Source: CAG-217 sp963605415
GTDB taxonomy: Bacteria; Bacillota; Clostridia; Oscillospirales; Acutalibacteraceae
Length of the DNA stretch: 64,000 nucleotides
Reading direction: 5' to 3'
Assembly: GCA_963605415.1 (NCBI GenBank)
Contig: CAVCUL010000007.1
Location: forward strand, 45,564-109,563
The position numbers and the translations under genes are program-made. The notes under the pieces were generated by a model. It was given only the letters and a program-made list of their open reading frames with translations, did no database searches and had not been told where the DNA came from. Below, piece by piece: positions 61,840 to 64,000 of this stretch; position 1 is the stretch's first letter; each line of letters opens with the position of its first letter.

Positions 61840-63882
61840 ATGATGAAAAAAGCGTTGCGCTGCGGCAGTTTTTTGCTGGCGCTGGTGTTGTTGGTGTGCA
61901 CCCTGCCGGTGACGGCGTGGGCGTCTGCCGCAATTGACTTAAATGAGAATTATCTGTTTCGCACCCGTACGGACGCTTTTTCCTTTGGCGCCGGGGAGAC
62001 GGCTGTTTTAACCTTTACCCCCCAGTACACGGCGGATTATACTCTGAGCTTTTTTGCACACAATCCGAACGGCGAAAGCGGACGGAGTATCAGCGCCAAC
62101 CTGACGGATCCGGACGGCACGGTGACGGATTTTGAATATCCAAACCATGAGGGTACCGCAGTCAAGAATTACGCGCGTCCCTATTTGACTGCCACCCTGG
62201 AGAAGGGCAAGACTTATACCTACGCTGTTTGTGGCTTTACAGATTCCACAGCCGGCAGCGTGGATGTGATCTTCACCAGTGGAGAGAGCGGCGCACTGAC
62301 AGATGGTGTTGGGGTGCGCGCGTACTTGCTGAGTAACGGGGTATATGATAATTATGACCCCCAGGCGGTGCTTGACGACCTGAAGCTGCTGATTGGATTT
62401 AAGAATGCCGCTCAGCCTTTGGAGTGGTATTACAAAGATGCCACCGGTACACTGTCGATTGATAATGTGGATTTGATTGTAGATATGTCCGGCTGCGGTA
62501 AAGTGGGAGACAACACACTGGCGGTATACTACCAGGGCTATCGGGCAGAGGTCGTGTTCCACATCCATAATTACGGCGCCCCTGTGCCGGATTATACCGC
62601 AGGATCTGCCTATGTGGAGGGCAAAGCCACCCATACGTTTACCTGCACCAGCGAGGGTTCCTGCAACAAAAAGACAAAGACGGAGCCCTGCGCATTTGAT
62701 CATGGCGTGGTGACGCGGGCGGCTACCTGCACCACCGATGGGCTCAAGACCTTTACCTGCTCCGAGTGCGGCGGCACCACCACGGTGGTTCTTCCGGCCA
62801 CCGGGCATAGTTGGAGTCCATGGAGCCATGTGGACGGTGCAGAGGAGGCTGCTGCGCAGCACAGCCGTGTTTGCGATAATGATGCCACTCATGTGGAAAC
62901 GGCAGCGTGCACCTTTACGGCAAAGATTGTTCAAGAGGCCACTGTGGAGCAGCCGGAGCTGACCACATACACCTGCACGGTGTGTGGCTATTCTTATACA
63001 GTCCAGACACACACCCATGACTACCAGCCCGGCCAGGTGGTGGCCCCTACCTGCACCTCCGGCGGCTACACGGTGTATACCTGTACCGTTTGTGGGGACA
63101 AAGTTCATCGGGACGAGACCCAGGCGCTGGGTCATGCGTACACTGCTAAGGTGATGACCCAACCCACTTGCACAGCTTATGGTGTAACAAAATATACATG
63201 CACCCGTTGCGGTGGCAGTTACACTGTGGCGAATATCAATCCGTTGGGGCATCAGTACAAATCCCAACTGACCAAAGCCACAATATCTACGGACGGACAA
63301 AGTTATAAAAAGTGCGCCGTTTGCGGTGCGGTGACCGGCAAAACAGCGATCCCTAAGGCGTCCAATATCAAGTTGAGTAAAACCGCCTTTACATATAATG
63401 GCAAGGTGCAAAAACCGTCCGTAACGGTAAAAGACAGCAAGGGCAAGACCCTGAAAAAGGGCACGGACTACACCGTGTCCTATAGCAGCGGGTGCAAAAA
63501 TGTAGGTCGTTATACCGTGAAAGTGACTTTGAAAGGTAACTACAGCGGTACAAAGAGTCTGACCTATAATATCAATCCCAAGGGCACCAGCGTGTCCAAG
63601 TTGACCGCCGCCAAGAAAGGCTTTAAGGTCACCTGGAAAAAGCAGGCTACCCAGACCACCGGCTACCAGGTGCAGTACAGCACAAATAAAAACTTCAAAA
63701 AAGGCAACAAAACTGTAACGATCAGCAAAAATAAGACTACTTCTAAGTCGGTGAGCAAACTGTCCGCTAAGAAGAAGTATTATGTGCGCGTGCGCACTTA
63801 CAAAACCGTGAAAATCGGTGGTAAGAGCGTAAAACTTTATTCCGGCTGGAGTAAGGCCAAGAGCGTGACAACCAAAAAATAA
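61840..63882 (+). CDS. Secreted protein with CxxC-rich repeats and C-terminal FN3-like domain (680 residues)
   Basis: A signal peptide (1-30, LPVTAWASA) is followed by a beta-sandwich resembling the pre-peptidase C-terminal domain (about 40-150). Residues 241-390 are nearly the same as residues 536-683 of the 1033-residue protein (HNYG, AYVEGKA, FTCSECGGT, WSHV, CTVCGYSYT). More CxxC repeats run to about 500, then a basic module (505-585, FTYNGKVQKPSVTVKD) and a lysine-rich FN3-like domain at the end. No anchor or enzyme domain is visible. It has its own promoter, but the shared module suggests it works with the preceding operon. Confidence 0.83.
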   Translation: MMKKALRCGSFLLALVLLVCTLPVTAWASAAIDLNENYLFRTRTDAFSFGAGETAVLTFTPQYTADYTLSFFAHNPNGESGRSISANLTDPDGTVTDFEYPNHEGTAVKNYARPYLTATLEKGKTYTYAVCGFTDSTAGSVDVIFTSGESGALTDGVGVRAYLLSNGVYDNYDPQAVLDDLKLLIGFKNAAQPLEWYYKDATGTLSIDNVDLIVDMSGCGKVGDNTLAVYYQGYRAEVVFHIHNYGAPVPDYTAGSAYVEGKATHTFTCTSEGSCNKKTKTEPCAFDHGVVTRAATCTTDGLKTFTCSECGGTTTVVLPATGHSWSPWSHVDGAEEAAAQHSRVCDNDATHVETAACTFTAKIVQEATVEQPELTTYTCTVCGYSYTVQTHTHDYQPGQVVAPTCTSGGYTVYTCTVCGDKVHRDETQALGHAYTAKVMTQPTCTAYGVTKYTCTRCGGSYTVANINPLGHQYKSQLTKATISTDGQSYKKCAVCGAVTGKTAIPKASNIKLSKTAFTYNGKVQKPSVTVKDSKGKTLKKGTDYTVSYSSGCKNVGRYTVKVTLKGNYSGTKSLTYNINPKGTSVSKLTAAKKGFKVTWKKQATQTTGYQVQYSTNKNFKKGNKTVTISKNKTTSKSVSKLSAKKKYYVRVRTYKTVKIGGKSVKLYSGWSKAKSVTTKK

Positions 63883-63907
63883 AGTATATTTAGGTATTTG
63901 ATCGACC

Positions 63908-64000
63908 GTAGGGGCGGCAATCTGCCGCCCGCGGCCCGATGTGGGCATCGGGCCCTACATTTTGTTGATTTATAAAATCCATTTTGTAGGGTGCGATGCC
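63908..64000. repeat. REP-like palindromic intergenic repeat, second unit truncated by the window end
   Basis: GTAGGG (63908-63913) and CCCTAC (63953-63958) enclose two hairpins: GGGCGGCA/TGCCGCCC (63912-63930) and GGCCCGATG/CATCGGGCC (63933-63954). A second unit begins TGTAGGGTGCGATGCC at 63985 and runs off the edge. The pattern matches interspersed palindromic repeats I have seen in Oscillospiraceae-type genomes. It may also serve as the 3' end of the preceding gene, which has no other terminator. Confidence 0.7.

Overview
The window looks like chromosome from a strictly anaerobic, gut-type Clostridia, most likely in the Ruminococcaceae/Oscillospiraceae/Acutalibacteraceae. The reasons are a fairly GC-rich genome with strong purine-rich ribosome binding sites and frequent GTG/TTG starts, primary-sigma promoters with 17-base spacers, an oxygen-sensitive two-subunit L-serine dehydratase, the clostridial GlpP/GlpA-like/DUF1667 glycerol-3-phosphate module, and dockerin/cohesin surface proteins. 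I see no rRNA, tRNA, CRISPR, phage genes or insertion sequences.

Layout. 1-3.2 kb: vitamin B6 salvage, with a MocR/PdxR-type regulator divergent from a pyridoxal kinase, an ECF transporter S subunit and a TatD-associated radical SAM protein. 3.3-4.8 kb: L-serine dehydratase. 5-13.6 kb: carbohydrate block with a GH29 fucosidase, a metallophosphoesterase, and a GH31 glycosidase followed by two sodium-type transporters. 13.7-17.6 kb: GlpP antiterminator and a three-gene flavoprotein operon whose leader carries stacked terminator hairpins, the expected GlpP target. 17.7-22 kb: alpha/beta hydrolase, TetR regulator and a YhgE/Pip membrane protein. 22.1-25.7 kb: PhoP/PhoR-like two-component pair with a Na/Pi cotransporter, preceded by four 11-base-spaced repeats resembling Pho boxes. 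25.8-29.4 kb: YtrA-type regulator with an ABC exporter. 29.5-34.6 kb: EamA transporter, a 31-residue membrane peptide, phosphoglucomutase, ComM-like ATPase and LUD protein. 34.7-37 kb: an AT-rich, probably acquired, zinc-ribbon/SLH-like surface protein. 37.1-42.9 kb: DUF5692-like membrane protein, FadR-type regulator, membrane-anchored GH27 galactosidase, nucleotidyltransferase and NUDIX protein.

43-64 kb is the least explained part: a secreted-protein locus. A 2395-residue helical-repeat protein is transcribed leftwards. A probable four-gene operon runs rightwards: a 1963-1969-residue dockerin protein, a cohesin-like/dockerin protein, a 1033-residue protein with CxxC-rich repeats, and a 33-residue peptide just before a strong terminator. 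Very stable hairpins sit between cistrons. A further secreted protein with the same CxxC module follows, then a REP-like palindromic repeat at the window end. None of these proteins shows a catalytic domain I recognise, so the locus looks like an extracellular assembly or adhesion system rather than a set of cellulases.

The other notable points are a PdxR-like regulator that lacks the usual Schiff-base lysine, a GlpP-type antitermination leader, and two small genes (31 and 33 codons) that length cut-offs would miss.
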